Assembly: GCA_027924585.1 (NCBI GenBank)
Contig: BSBM01000826.1
Coordinates: 8,835,501 to 8,899,500, forward strand
DNA: 64,000 bases
Reading direction: 5' to 3'
Source of the DNA: Larix kaempferi
Lineage: Eukaryota > Streptophyta > Pinopsida > Pinales > Pinaceae
In this document: positions 53,168 to 63,235 of the stretch, one piece after another
Layout: each line of letters starts with the position of its first letter
How positions within the stretch are numbered: the stretch's first letter is position 1
Translations under genes and position numbers: made by a program
Notes under the pieces: generated by a model
The model's input: only the letters and a program-made list of their open reading frames with translations
Databases searched by the model: none
What the model was told of the DNA's origin: nothing

Positions 53168-56100
53168 GCCCTAGGCCTTAATGTCACCAAGCCTTACCAT
53201 GATTTATATGCCTTTGACTCTCGAGCTGTAAAGTGTCTAGGAGTGATAAAAGACATGGTTGTCAACCTTACTCAGTTGCCCATGAAAAGTGTAATAATGG
53301 ATGTTGTGGTAGCTGACATCACACCAAAATTTGGCTTGCTTCTATCTAGGTCATGGGCTAAGAAGGTTGGGGGAACATTACAGATGGACCTCTCTTATGC
53401 CACCATTCCTGTTTTTGGTGGAGAAAATAGGAGACTTTACAGAGAGCTACAGCTTGCTTACATAGTCACAGATGATAAAAATCCCACCAATCACCCAATG
53501 TACTCTGTGGATAAAGACCTTGGTTCATGCATATTACAGTTTAGTGAAGAGGATAATTCTGTTGGTCTGTTACAAGTGGAAAAAGATCAGCCAATAAAAC
53601 ATAGCATAGAGGAAAAAGATGCAGTGTGGCAGTTGTATTTTGATGGATCCTCATGTAGAGAGGGTGCTGGATCTAGAGTTTTACTCATTTCCCCTGGGGG
53701 TGAAATAGTGAAACTCATGTATAAATTGGAGTTTGTTACCACTAACAACACTGCTGAGTATGAGGCTTTGCTATTGGGATTGAAGGCTGCTAAAGATTTG
53801 GGAATTCAGCAGATTTCTGCATTTGGCGACTTCAAACTAGTTGTTCAACAGGTGAAGAACAAATATCAAGTAAAGCAGGGTTTGCTGAAAGTATATCGAA
53901 ATGAGGTATGGGATATGCTTGAAAACTATTTTATAGCATTTAATATCACTCATATTCCCAGGAATCATAATGAGACTGCAGATTCTTTAGCCCTGGCTGC
54001 CACATATTTTAGAATCCCTAAAACCACTCAGCTAAAGTATCCTATAGAAGTGAGGTATAGACCTTGTGTTCCTGACAATGTGAAGCACTGGAGGGTTTTT
54101 GAAGATGACATTGAAATAAAAAAATTTCTTGAGCTTGTAGATGAGTTTTCAAATACTCAAATTGATCAGGAAGAAGATGAAAGGGATGAACAGTTAGACG
54201 AGTTTGCTGCAGAAGAGATAGCAGGGCATAAAATCATTGAGTTGAAGAGCAACTTCATTCCAAAAGGTCTAGTACCTTTAGAAAGAATATTCACCAAAGA
54301 TGATACACCTTCAAAGCCAGTAATTCAATCTTCAGAAGACAATGTAGAAGACTACAATATTGGTTCAGCAGAACATCCCAGAATGGTAAAACTTTCTAAA
54401 TTCTTAACAGTGGAGCAAAGAAGTAGATATATTAAGCTGTTGAAAAAACATATAGATGCATTTTCCTGGTCTTATAAGGAACTAAAAACTTATGATACAG
54501 CAATTATTCAGCACAAGGTCCCTTTGAAACCAAATGTCAAGCCTTTCAGACAGAAACTAAGAAGAATCAATCCATCCTTGTTCCCTGTAATTGAAAAAGA
54601 ACTAAAGAAGTTGTTGGATGCAAAGATAATAGTGCCTCTCAGGTATTCTTCTTGGGTGGCTAATCTGGTTCCTGTTAGAAAGAAGAATGGGGAAATTCGA
54701 TTATGTGTTGACTTCAGAAATCTGAATCGATCATCATTAAAAGACAATTATCCTCTCCCCAAGATTGAACAGGTTTTGCAGCAGGTAGTTGGAGCTCAGA
54801 GGATTTCTATGCTAGATGGTTTCTCAGGGTACAATCAAATTGCCATGCACTCTGATGACAAAGAAAAGACAGCTTTTACAACCCCCTGGGGGACGTTTAT
54901 GTATGACAAGATGCCTTTTGGCTTAATGAATGCTGGAGAAACCTTTCAGAGAGCCATGGACATTGCATTTGTGGGTGAGAAAGATAAGTTTGTGGTTATC
55001 TATCTGGATGATATTACTGTCTTCTCAAAATCTGATGATGAACACTTGAAGCATTTGGAGCAAACCTTCATAAAATGCAGAAAATTTGGCTTATCTCTGA
55101 ACCCCAAAAAATCACATTTTGCTGTGCAAGAAGGTAAATTACTCGGTCACTTGGTGTCTGCTGATGGCATCAGAATAGATCCTGAAAGGGTGAAAGCAAT
55201 ACTAAATATTAGTCTACCTCGGAGTAAAAAGGATGTTCAATCATTCATTGGCAAGATAAACTTTCTGCGGTGGTTTATTCCCAACTTTGCTGAAACCATT
55301 AAACAAATCACAGCCATGTTAAAGAAAGATCAGGAAGTAAAGTGGACTGTTGAGGCAAAGATAGCATTTGAGAAAATCAAAGTAGCTCTTACTGAAGCAT
55401 TTGTACTGGTAAGTCCTGATTTTACCAAGGAATTCCTTACCTTCTCATTTGCATCAGAAGACACGATTGCAGCTGTCTTACTTCAGAAAAATAAAGAAGG
55501 TTTGGAACAGCCTATTGCTTTCTTCAGCAAAACTCTCAGAGATTCTGAGCTGAAGTATAGTATTATGGAGAAGCAAGCTTATGCTTTGGTAAAAGCTTTG
55601 AAATTTTTCAGAATCTATATCCTGCATTCAAAGGTAATTTCTTTTGTACCTAATCCTGCTGTGAAGGAGGTGTTAACTCAGCCTGATAGTGAAGGAAAGA
55701 GAGGCAAATGGATTGCGAAGATTATGGAATATGATGTAGAAATAAGGCCTACCAAGCTTGTCAAGGGACAAGGTTTAGCCAAGTTGTTGGATGATTCTAA
55801 TTGCCAGGCTCTAGGAATGCATGTCATGGTTGAAGACTCACTTCCTGAAGAAAAGCAAGCATTCCTGGAGAAAGAAAGAATCATGGACTCTTATTCATCT
55901 TCAGATTGGTATGCTGATATTGTTCATTTCTTGTTATTTTTGCAATGCCCAGAACACTTAGATAGGAAGGCTGCCAGATCTCTGAAATTGAAAGCTACTA
56001 AATATTGTTTGATAGAAGATCAATTGTTTTGGAAAGACCCAGGAGGAATCTTGTTAAGGTGTTTGGATCAGGCTGAAATAGAAGAAGTAATTTCAGAATC

Positions 56101-57157
56101 TCATGAAGGAGCTTGTGGAGGACATAAATACTGGAAAACAACAACCTATAAAATTTTGAGAGCTGGTTACTATTGGCCTTCCCTCTTCTCAGATGTTTAC
56201 CAGCAGGTAAGAGCTTGCATACCCTGTCAGAAATTTGCAGGTAAACAAAAATTATTATCTTTGCCTTTGAAGCCTATTGCAGTCAATGCCCCTTTTCAGC
56301 AGTGGGGTCTGGATTTTATTAGAGAAATAAATCCAGCATCTTCAGGCCAGCATCATTGGATTTTGACTGCTACAGATTTCTTTACAAAATGGGTGGAAGC
56401 TATTCCAACAAGAAATGCTACAGATAAGGTGATTATGGAGTTCATTGAAGATAATATTCTGAGTAGATTTGGTTGTCCACAACGATTGATTACTGATAAT
56501 GCCAAAGCATTCAAATCCAAGGCAATGGTGGCCTTTTGTGAGAAAAATGGCATTATTCTGAAGCACTCAACTCCCTATTACCCTCAGGGAAATGGTCAGG
56601 CTGAATCATCTAACAAGAATATCATTCAAAGCATCAAGAAGCTGCTGAAATATAATAAAAGGTCTTGGGATTCAATGCTGAAATATGCATTGTGGGCAGA
56701 TAGGATTACTATGAAGCAAGCCATTGGTACTTCTCCCTTTCAGCTGGTGTATGGAACAGAAGCAGTATTCCCAGTTCAGTTGGGGATTCCAGTAATGAAG
56801 TTCCTTCAGAACTCTCAAGAGGAACCGGATGATATGCAAAGGAGAATCTTCGAAATGATTGAGTTACAGCAAAATAGAGAGAAGGTAGACAAAGAAGCAC
56901 AGCTGTACAGAGCTAAAATGAAAAACAGGTTTGACAGAAATATTAAAGAGCATACTTTTTCAGAAGGTGAGTTGGTTTTAAGATGGGATGCAAGAAAGGA
57001 ACATAAGGGTAAGCATGGAAAATTTGATAATCTATGGTTTGGCCCGTTTCTGATATCTAAAGTTTTGGAAAATAATACATTCATCTTGCAGTCCTTGGAA
57101 GGTGAGGAGTTGCTCAGCCCTGTCAATGGGAAATTCTTCAAGCATTTCTACAGTTAA
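53168..57157 (+). CDS. pol: Pol: protease remainder, RNase H, reverse transcriptase, degenerate RNase H, integrase
   Basis: Same frame as gag; first ATG at 53243, 1304 codons from there (numbering below). Residues 1-110 finish protease. Residues 129-258 are an archaeal-type RNase H with the catalytic set kept: D134 (LYFDGSS), E172 (NNTAEYEAL), D196 (FGDFKLVV), D247 (ETADSLA). RT spans about 425-700 with VIYLDD (D589, D590). The gypsy RNase H position (about 725-850) has lost its acids: SFAS for TDAS (F736), EKQAYAL for EKELLAI (Q778), VPN for TDH (P803). Integrase has H954, H961, C992, C995 and the D1024, D1085, E1121 core with 35-residue spacing, then a GPF motif (WFGPFLI), and no chromodomain. 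Products would copy and insert the element. Confidence 0.93.
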   Translation, partial: ALGLNVTKPYHDLYAFDSRAVKCLGVIKDMVVNLTQLPMKSVIMDVVVADITPKFGLLLSRSWAKKVGGTLQMDLSYATIPVFGGENRRLYRELQLAYIVTDDKNPTNHPMYSVDKDLGSCILQFSEEDNSVGLLQVEKDQPIKHSIEEKDAVWQLYFDGSSCREGAGSRVLLISPGGEIVKLMYKLEFVTTNNTAEYEALLLGLKAAKDLGIQQISAFGDFKLVVQQVKNKYQVKQGLLKVYRNEVWDMLENYFIAFNITHIPRNHNETADSLALAATYFRIPKTTQLKYPIEVRYRPCVPDNVKHWRVFEDDIEIKKFLELVDEFSNTQIDQEEDERDEQLDEFAAEEIAGHKIIELKSNFIPKGLVPLERIFTKDDTPSKPVIQSSEDNVEDYNIGSAEHPRMVKLSKFLTVEQRSRYIKLLKKHIDAFSWSYKELKTYDTAIIQHKVPLKPNVKPFRQKLRRINPSLFPVIEKELKKLLDAKIIVPLRYSSWVANLVPVRKKNGEIRLCVDFRNLNRSSLKDNYPLPKIEQVLQQVVGAQRISMLDGFSGYNQIAMHSDDKEKTAFTTPWGTFMYDKMPFGLMNAGETFQRAMDIAFVGEKDKFVVIYLDDITVFSKSDDEHLKHLEQTFIKCRKFGLSLNPKKSHFAVQEGKLLGHLVSADGIRIDPERVKAILNISLPRSKKDVQSFIGKINFLRWFIPNFAETIKQITAMLKKDQEVKWTVEAKIAFEKIKVALTEAFVLVSPDFTKEFLTFSFASEDTIAAVLLQKNKEGLEQPIAFFSKTLRDSELKYSIMEKQAYALVKALKFFRIYILHSKVISFVPNPAVKEVLTQPDSEGKRGKWIAKIMEYDVEIRPTKLVKGQGLAKLLDDSNCQALGMHVMVEDSLPEEKQAFLEKERIMDSYSSSDWYADIVHFLLFLQCPEHLDRKAARSLKLKATKYCLIEDQLFWKDPGGILLRCLDQAEIEEVISESHEGACGGHKYWKTTTYKILRAGYYWPSLFSDVYQQVRACIPCQKFAGKQKLLSLPLKPIAVNAPFQQWGLDFIREINPASSGQHHWILTATDFFTKWVEAIPTRNATDKVIMEFIEDNILSRFGCPQRLITDNAKAFKSKAMVAFCEKNGIILKHSTPYYPQGNGQAESSNKNIIQSIKKLLKYNKRSWDSMLKYALWADRITMKQAIGTSPFQLVYGTEAVFPVQLGIPVMKFLQNSQEEPDDMQRRIFEMIELQQNREKVDKEAQLYRAKMKNRFDRNIKEHTFSEGELVLRWDARKEHKGKHGKFDNLWFGPFLISKVLENNTFILQSLEGEELLSPVNGKFFKHFYS

Positions 57158-57324
57158 TGAGGATCATTGTCACTTTTCATTGTATATACCGGTGTGAGTG
57201 AGATTGAATAAAGAATCCATAGCCCAATGGAAGTTTGCAGGCAGTTAGATTGAAGACAGAAGGCACTAGTCTACAAGTTCTTGAAGCCTCACAGGGAGGA
57301 CGTCATCCCGCAGCTGGAGCGAGA
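57158..57324 (+). other. Short 3' untranslated region before the 3' LTR
   Basis: 167 bp with no frame. GAGCGAGA abuts the LTR and is a weak polypurine tract; GGGAGGA at 57293 is a better purine run but is displaced. There is no envelope-like gene. Confidence 0.6.
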
Positions 57325-60300
57325 TGTTAAGTCAGTAAATTTTTCTCCATTTTTTATTTATTTTCTCCAGTTTTGGTTTGTTTTTCAATCTACCTCAGTT
57401 AAATTTTTGGTTTTAAGTTTTAGTTTTAGTCTCCTTAGAAACTCTATGGGTGATTGAATAAGTTTTGAGCCCATTCTTTTTAGGTTTTATTTGATTTTTG
57501 TTGATCTTTTATATTTTAAAGGGGGTTAAAGAAGGTCATATTTTCAAAAGTTGATTCATTAATGTGTTTAGAGAGCAGTTAGACTTGTTTCTTAAACCAA
57601 GTAACTTTTAAAACCTCCGACAAATTAGCAGAAAGTTGAAAAACTGCGAAATTCTGGCATGGCAGCTATTCTTGTAGCGCTAGACAAAATTTTAACAAAG
57701 GGCGCGCTACAAGAATATCGCGGCCCTTTGTTTTTTCAAATTTCAAACAGATTTCAATCATGATTGCAGTATGTGAGTGACTAATCGCCTTGTGTGAGTG
57801 TTTTAACACGTGTTTACTGCAGTTTAAGCATGATTTTAGTTGGTTATCAGTCACGAAGCAGGGCAGGCTCATCATTGCATATTATGCGGAATCAGTTGGA
57901 CAAAAACCAGCAAATCCCGGTCTAAGCTGTCAAATTTCTCTTTCTACATGCATTATTATAGGAGAGGAGTGTTCGTGAAGAAGAGTTAACTGCTAAAAAG
58001 GTGGATTGTGTTGCTGTGAAGAGAAGACAGTGTTTTTAACGCCAGCGAGAATTAGGGCTTCCAAATTCATTTACCAGCAGTCAAAGAAATGATATGAAGA
58101 CACCTATTCTCATAAGAAGAGACCGTTGATACCCCAAAACGAAGCTTTAAGCCATGACAGATGAGTAATTGATAGGTTTGAATGGCAGTTTTTTGGCTAG
58201 GGTGAATATATTGCAGACAGTGGTTTTTTTGTTCTCTCCTCTCATGCTATCAGTCTCCAGTTGGTCAAATAAGCCTGTGGTTGATGTTATGCTGGAAAAT
58301 ATGAAGCAGTGAGAGTTTTAGGGCTTGAAAATCTAGACTGGTTGATACACAGAGATTAAAGTGAAAGACTGATATAAAACAGCCATATTCACTGACAATT
58401 TTCCATTACATTGAATAATCTGAACACTGAATTTGATCAAAGTTCTGTATTCTATGATGTGAATCAGTTTATAATAAGGAAGGAGTTTATGTCTGAAGAC
58501 ATATCATACTGCTTATCTCCTTAACCCTAAAACGAGGAGTTTGAGTGGCTTATATTCTGAAACAGTTCGACATTATGCCTGATGGCGCATTTTGAAATTA
58601 AGCAGTGCTGTATTGTTCTTATGACAGTTTTCATCTATGATCGATCTTGTCTCACAGTTTATCTATCCACAGACCTAGTTGTATGGTTGAGATAAGGGAA
58701 CGTTGAACTTAAACGCCTGTCCAGGAGTGTGTAGCAAATTTTGAAGGAGCTCAAAGCACAAGAAACCAGTTTACAAAACATTTTTGAAACCTAAAGCCAG
58801 ACTGTTTCTGTTTTCTGAAAGAAGAATATGGGGAAAAGTGGCAAAAGTGGTAAGGTCAACAGGGCTGAGCCCACAGACCTAACCTGGATTCAGAAGCTTC
58901 CTGACTGTGTAGAACTGTTTCAGCAGGCAGGTTGGTTGAAGTTTTTCAAGAAGATAGATGGTTTCAATGCTCAGGTGTCCTGCAAGTTTGCTAAGGAACT
59001 TAAAGATGATAAGATCATGATGGATGCTTTGAAATTCAAATTGACTGTGGAGTTAATAGCAGAAGCTACTGAGATCAGCAATGAGGGTGAGCACTGGTTT
59101 AAAAAATTTCCTTTTGAGTTTGAACCCCAAAGGTACCTGTTGCCTAATGTGACTCCTGACTGGAACAAGGGTATCCTCATAGAAAATTTCAGGAAGGAGT
59201 GGATTGAGCCCATAAGGATACTTCAAAGTTATGTGACCTGTGAAGGAAGATATTCACTTGTATTTAAATATCATTTCAGGTTCCTTCAACACATAGCAGG
59301 AGTTTCTAAAATGAATCTGCCCTTCGTTTTCTTAAAAAGCCTGCAGAAAATGTCAAGCAAGATAAAGCAACATGATGATCACACTTCCCAGTCACTTTTT
59401 CACCATGGTCTCATTAAACTGATCATCACCACAGTGTTGCAACATGAGGGAAGGACTTGGGATTTCTTTTTGTTCTGGTCAGATGTTCATCCTCAAAAAG
59501 AAGACCAGCAACCAAAGAGATAGATTGACAAGGGGAAGGTAATGATGAAAAAGTTAGGTCACTCAGTCAAATCTACAAGTAAAGATGATGTTAAAGCCAA
59601 GAAGGTGATAGAGCAGGTAGTAGGACAGAGACAGGATGACAGTCAGCTCAAAGTGGTTTCAGATTACCCTAAAAGCAAGTTCACACTATTTGAAGACAAA
59701 AAGGAACTGCTTGAAAAGAATCCAGCACCTGTAGCAGATCCTCAGGAGGAGAAAAAGGTTGACATTAAAATGGTTCCTGTAGCTAAAGAAGAGATCCACA
59801 TTCATCCAAGAAGTCCCATCACAATTCTTTCAGATGATGAAGGATACCTGTTAGAAGAAGAATAGCCTATTTCTGAGATAAAAGTCAAAACTGAAATTGA
59901 AGAAGTTCAAGTTTCAGATGGCAAAACCACAAGGCCTAACAAGAAAAGAAACAAGCTAGAAGTGGTGGAATTAGCTTCTATTCAGCACCAAGGGAAAGAA
60001 CTGAAGATGATGGGAGAGGCAACTACATTTTGGAGACCTAAAACTAGGTCGAAAAATAAATTGAGATTAAACATGAAGAAGTTGCTAAATCCTAAATTAA
60101 AAACACATGAGGTGACTATCTTAGATGAAGGGTCCATGGATGATGACAAATCAGAAATAGATAAATTGCAGCCATGTTTAAAAGAAGAGATTAATTCAGT
60201 AGAAGCAGCAGGTGAGGAAGATCCAAATCCCAGCATTGAGGACACTTCTAAGAAGCTGTTGATGGAAGAGACAGAAATCTTCAAGAAGTTTGACATCCCT

Positions 60301-61363
60301 TGGAAACCTGATGAAGATCAAGATTTTGCAATGGATAAAATAGCTCATTCTGACAGGGAAAATTTACAGAAGACTGTCAAGCAATATAAGCACCAAATGA
60401 ATTATATGTAGGAGGTCAACGACGGTTTGATGATGGCCAATAGAAGATTAAGGTAAGATCTCCAAGATATCAATGACAATTTTCAAGAACTAGTGGCTGA
60501 TGCAAAAGAAGCACTTAAAAGGAAAAGGACTGCTGACAATCAATGCACTCAGCTGGAGAAGACAGTTCGGGACTTGCAGCAGAAAAACAAAGAACTCACA
60601 AAAAGGATTAATAACATGGAGAAGGAACAAAAGAAGGTCAAGAAGAAAGAGCAAACTCCAGATGGCATCGCCCTCTTAGCTGAGGTGGCAAAGGACCTAT
60701 AAAATAGCTATATTTTAGTTAGTTGTCATTAAATGGAAAACTGATATATTAATGAAATGCTATTTTTAGCTGATTTTGTAACTTGTTGATATTCTGTCTT
60801 TACTTTACCTCATCGAAGTCTGTAAAACAGTTAGGGTTAGATACCTAATCGATTTTGAAGAGCATAGTATTTAGAGATGTGAAGAAGTCATTGTAAGGGT
60901 TCTGATTTTTGGGAGCATTAGGAGGTCTGCCAGCTACTTGTACTTTCAGACTTATTCAGAGATAGGTACTGTAACTCTTATATACATTTACTGATGAAAT
61001 TATGAATATATGACTCTTTCCCCTTCATTTGGTCTGTGTTGGCTTCATGTTTGAACTTGTTTAGTTTCATGAATGACAAATTCATTGCTGGTTAATGTGT
61101 ATTTTCTAGTAGTGCTTGTCCTTTATGTGTGAACTTCAGTACAGGCTTTTGTTGGATTTTTGTGATATATATATGCATCTTTATCAGTATATGTGTATGA
61201 TTTAGTTGTTTCTTATCTGCTGAATGTATTCCCTGCATGTTCTTGAATTTTATGACCAAAAACACATAAAACAAAACCCTAAAACCTAGTTTGAATTGAG
61301 TTTTACTCTTGAGATTGTGTTGGATTGTTACCCTAGCCTTAGTAACAATTTCTGGCACAAACA
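57325..61363 (+). repeat. 3' LTR of the large gypsy element
   Basis: 4039 bp, TGTTAAGTCAGT to GGCACAAACA, collinear with the 5' LTR (offset 10353 through the reading-frame region). In the first about 930 bp I count about 14 differences, mostly transitions. Confidence 0.95.
58828..60702 (+). pseudogene. LTR-encoded 624-codon protein, 3' LTR copy
   Basis: ATG at 58828, TAA at 60700; same 1875-bp length as the 5' copy with no indels. Stops at 59521, 59863 and 60408 are TAG where the 5' LTR has CAG, and at 60453 TAA where it has GAA. Codon 22 and codon 269, which are stops in the 5' copy, are CAG here. The first 231 codons are open and cover the whole N-terminal globular region. The coiled-coil region remains readable after 60493. 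Domains are as in the 5' copy. Confidence 0.75.
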
Positions 61364-61368
61364 GATCC
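61364..61368. repeat. Target-site duplication GATCC, right
   Basis: Exact copy of 46967-46971 immediately after the LTR end ACA. Confidence 0.93.
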
Positions 61369-61434
61369 CAACCTTGTAGTTTAGCTTCTTATATTATAAA
61401 TCTCTCAAACTTATTGTCCCACCAATATTGAACA
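61364..61434 (-). repeat. copia-C family LTR, part 2
   Basis: Continues the LTR interrupted at 46971 (TAGTTTAGCTTCTTATATTA, TATTGTCCCACCAATATTGAACA on the + strand) and matches 14056-14126. The outer boundary is uncertain because both copies share a few bases (TGGC) beyond it. Confidence 0.65.
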
Positions 61435-61443
61435 TGGCTTATC

Positions 61444-62400
61444 TGTTGAAGAATGTAACTTCAGAAGATATTATTATTGTATTTTTATTGTACGTCCTTC
61501 AATAAATATTCATATTTTATTTGATCATGTAAAACTATTAAAAGAAATCAAGTAAAATTCCCCAAACAATGGGCAATCTTCCCTAAACAATGGGAAAAAC
61601 TGCCTAGTTAGGGAAGGACAAGTCGGCCCACTTAGGTAAAAAGGTCATGTTATAACTAGTATAAATAAGAGTGGTGCCTATCTCATTTGGCACATAACTC
61701 ACTCAAGCTGGTTCGCATTAGTAGAGATAGAAATACATGTTGGCTTGCGAGAAATAGTAGTTGCATTGAAGATATCTTATTCTTCGGTTTCATTGTTCTT
61801 CAGTTATTGTACAAGACTGACATTGTACTTGTCCATGAATCTATATTGAAGAATTTTTGCTTGTTTTTTCCCGTGAGAGGGTTTTTCCAGGATAAATTGT
61901 TGTGCACTCTTTTGTATGACGTGCTTGTCTATCTTTAAGTGATCCTATTGTTTATGCTAGAAGTGAAAATAAGGGTTTCTTGTTTCGAATGGTTTTCACC
62001 ATAGATTGGCTTGAAAAGGAGGACAATGCAATTCACCCTAGGAGGGAGCATTTTTCTGTTGAGGAAGATTTCAGATACACCAATTTTGAATTTTGACCTT
62101 GTCACTACTACTCATGAAAACTAGGGTATCATATTTTTTAGATTTATGTCCTCAGATTTGGATGAAGGAAGGGTTTTCTCAACTCTCCTTAGGGAATCAC
62201 ATCTTTCTCTCCATTCATAATTGGAAGATTCTGAAGTTGAACATTTATGGTTTCTGTGACAAACCCTAGGTCAACCAAGAAGCATATTTTAGAAGGAATT
62301 GAATAAAGCACTTGGTTGGATCATGTTGGCTCCTAAGTACTATTATATTTATTTCCATTTGATATTCTCATTTTATCAAGATGAAAACCAATACTAATAT
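61444..62400 (+). mobile_element. copia-A family, right-hand copy: LTR and leader
   Basis: TGTTGAAGAATGTAACTTC at 61444 resembles the start of the other copia LTRs, with TATAAATA at 61660 and a GTGAGAGGGTTTTTCCAGGATA stretch equivalent to the LTR end region at 26570. No clear primer-binding site was found, so the LTR end is not fixed. The leader to 62400 has no frame. Confidence 0.6.
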
Positions 62401-62430
62401 TGAGTATAATCTCTAAAGAGCTGGTAAATT

Positions 62431-62827
62431 TTGAGCTTGGAGCATAGAGTATTGCTCATGTTAGAAGAGAATGATTTGGACAACTATGTTAAGGAGGAAA
62501 CTGTGGAGGAAAAAGGAGATGAATACAAGCCTACAAACGAGAAGAATTTGATTAGTGCCAAGAGGATAATTGTTGAATCCATCAAGGATCACTTGATCCC
62601 CTATATCTCATCATTGAAGAGTCCTAGGAGATGTTTGATGCATTGAAGATACTATATGAAGAAGGAAAGAACATTAATAGGAAGATGACCTTGAGAAATC
62701 AACTCAAGGGTGTGAAGATGCAGAACTCAAAAAGTATCCAATCCTATTTCACAAGGGTCTCCCAAATCAAAGAAAAACGAGAATATATTAGAGATAAGGT
62801 TGAAGAAGCAAAATTGGTGATGACTAC
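62431..62827 (+). pseudogene. copia-A family gag, right-hand copy
   Basis: Reads LLEENDLDNYVKEETVEEKG-type sequence, IIVESIKDHLIPYISSLKSP, then in the next frame MFDALKILYEEGKNINRKMT, LRNQLKGVKMQNSKSIQSYF and TRVSQIKEK, a UBN2-type copia Gag. A frame change lies near 62630. It is interrupted after VMTT at 62827 by the same insert, at the same base, as copia-A at the left end. Confidence 0.8.
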
Positions 62828-63235
62828 CAACGTTCACATAGCCAGCTCCGCGTTGGAGCCCGTAAAGCTCATGAGAATAGCAGCCATCTGCTGACACCCG
62901 CGTCCATTCGAACCCTCCACATGTCTGCATGCTCACCTATACAGTAACCAAGATTTATATTGCAAGAAACTGCTCCAAGACGTTGCATTTATTCAACCTC
63001 ATGGAGACCGCACCTCAACATTGAACGACGGAGCTGGAAGGTACCTTAATATTTAATTTTCCACCTTTCTCGATAATGGCTGCGGATTCCATTAACTCCT
63101 CCTACTGAGATAAAACCAGCAGACAAAGCCTCCTGCTTTTCACCACTGACATTAGTTTTCATCCTTCTTCTCTGGCACTCATTCGGATTTTTCTCGTTCT
63201 CTTCTTAGCTCTGCACAATTCGCTCCTCAACTTTG
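62828..63235 (+). mobile_element. Second copy of the gag-borne retroposed insert (5' part)
   Basis: Matches 63-144 joined to 4739-5070 (CAACGTTC, GAACCCTCCACATGTCTGCA, AACGACGGAGCTGGAAGGTA, ATGGCTGC.GATTCCATTAAC). It is cut at 63235 by another insertion. Confidence 0.85.

Larger units (their letters stand above)
46972..61363 (+). mobile_element. Complete Ty3/gypsy element with 4.04-kb, ORF-bearing LTRs
   Basis: A 14,392-bp element with TG...CA LTRs of 4037 and 4039 bp, a 5-bp target duplication, a tRNA-Asp primer site, and a gag-pol open except for one stop in protease. LTRs differ by roughly 1-2% in the stretches I compared, mostly transitions, so the insertion is fairly recent. The pol sequence (NLMPKAVM, KCLGVIKDMVVNL, LLSRSWAKKVGGTLQMDLSY) resembles the Tat branch of plant gypsy elements, with an extra RNase H. 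The region 57158-57324 after pol is short, with no env-like gene and no strong polypurine tract (GGGAGGA at 57293 is about 25 bp from the LTR). Confidence 0.95.

Noticed and set aside
57158-57324. An env-like gene downstream of pol
   Set aside because: Only 167 bp lie between the pol stop and the 3' LTR and no frame is present.
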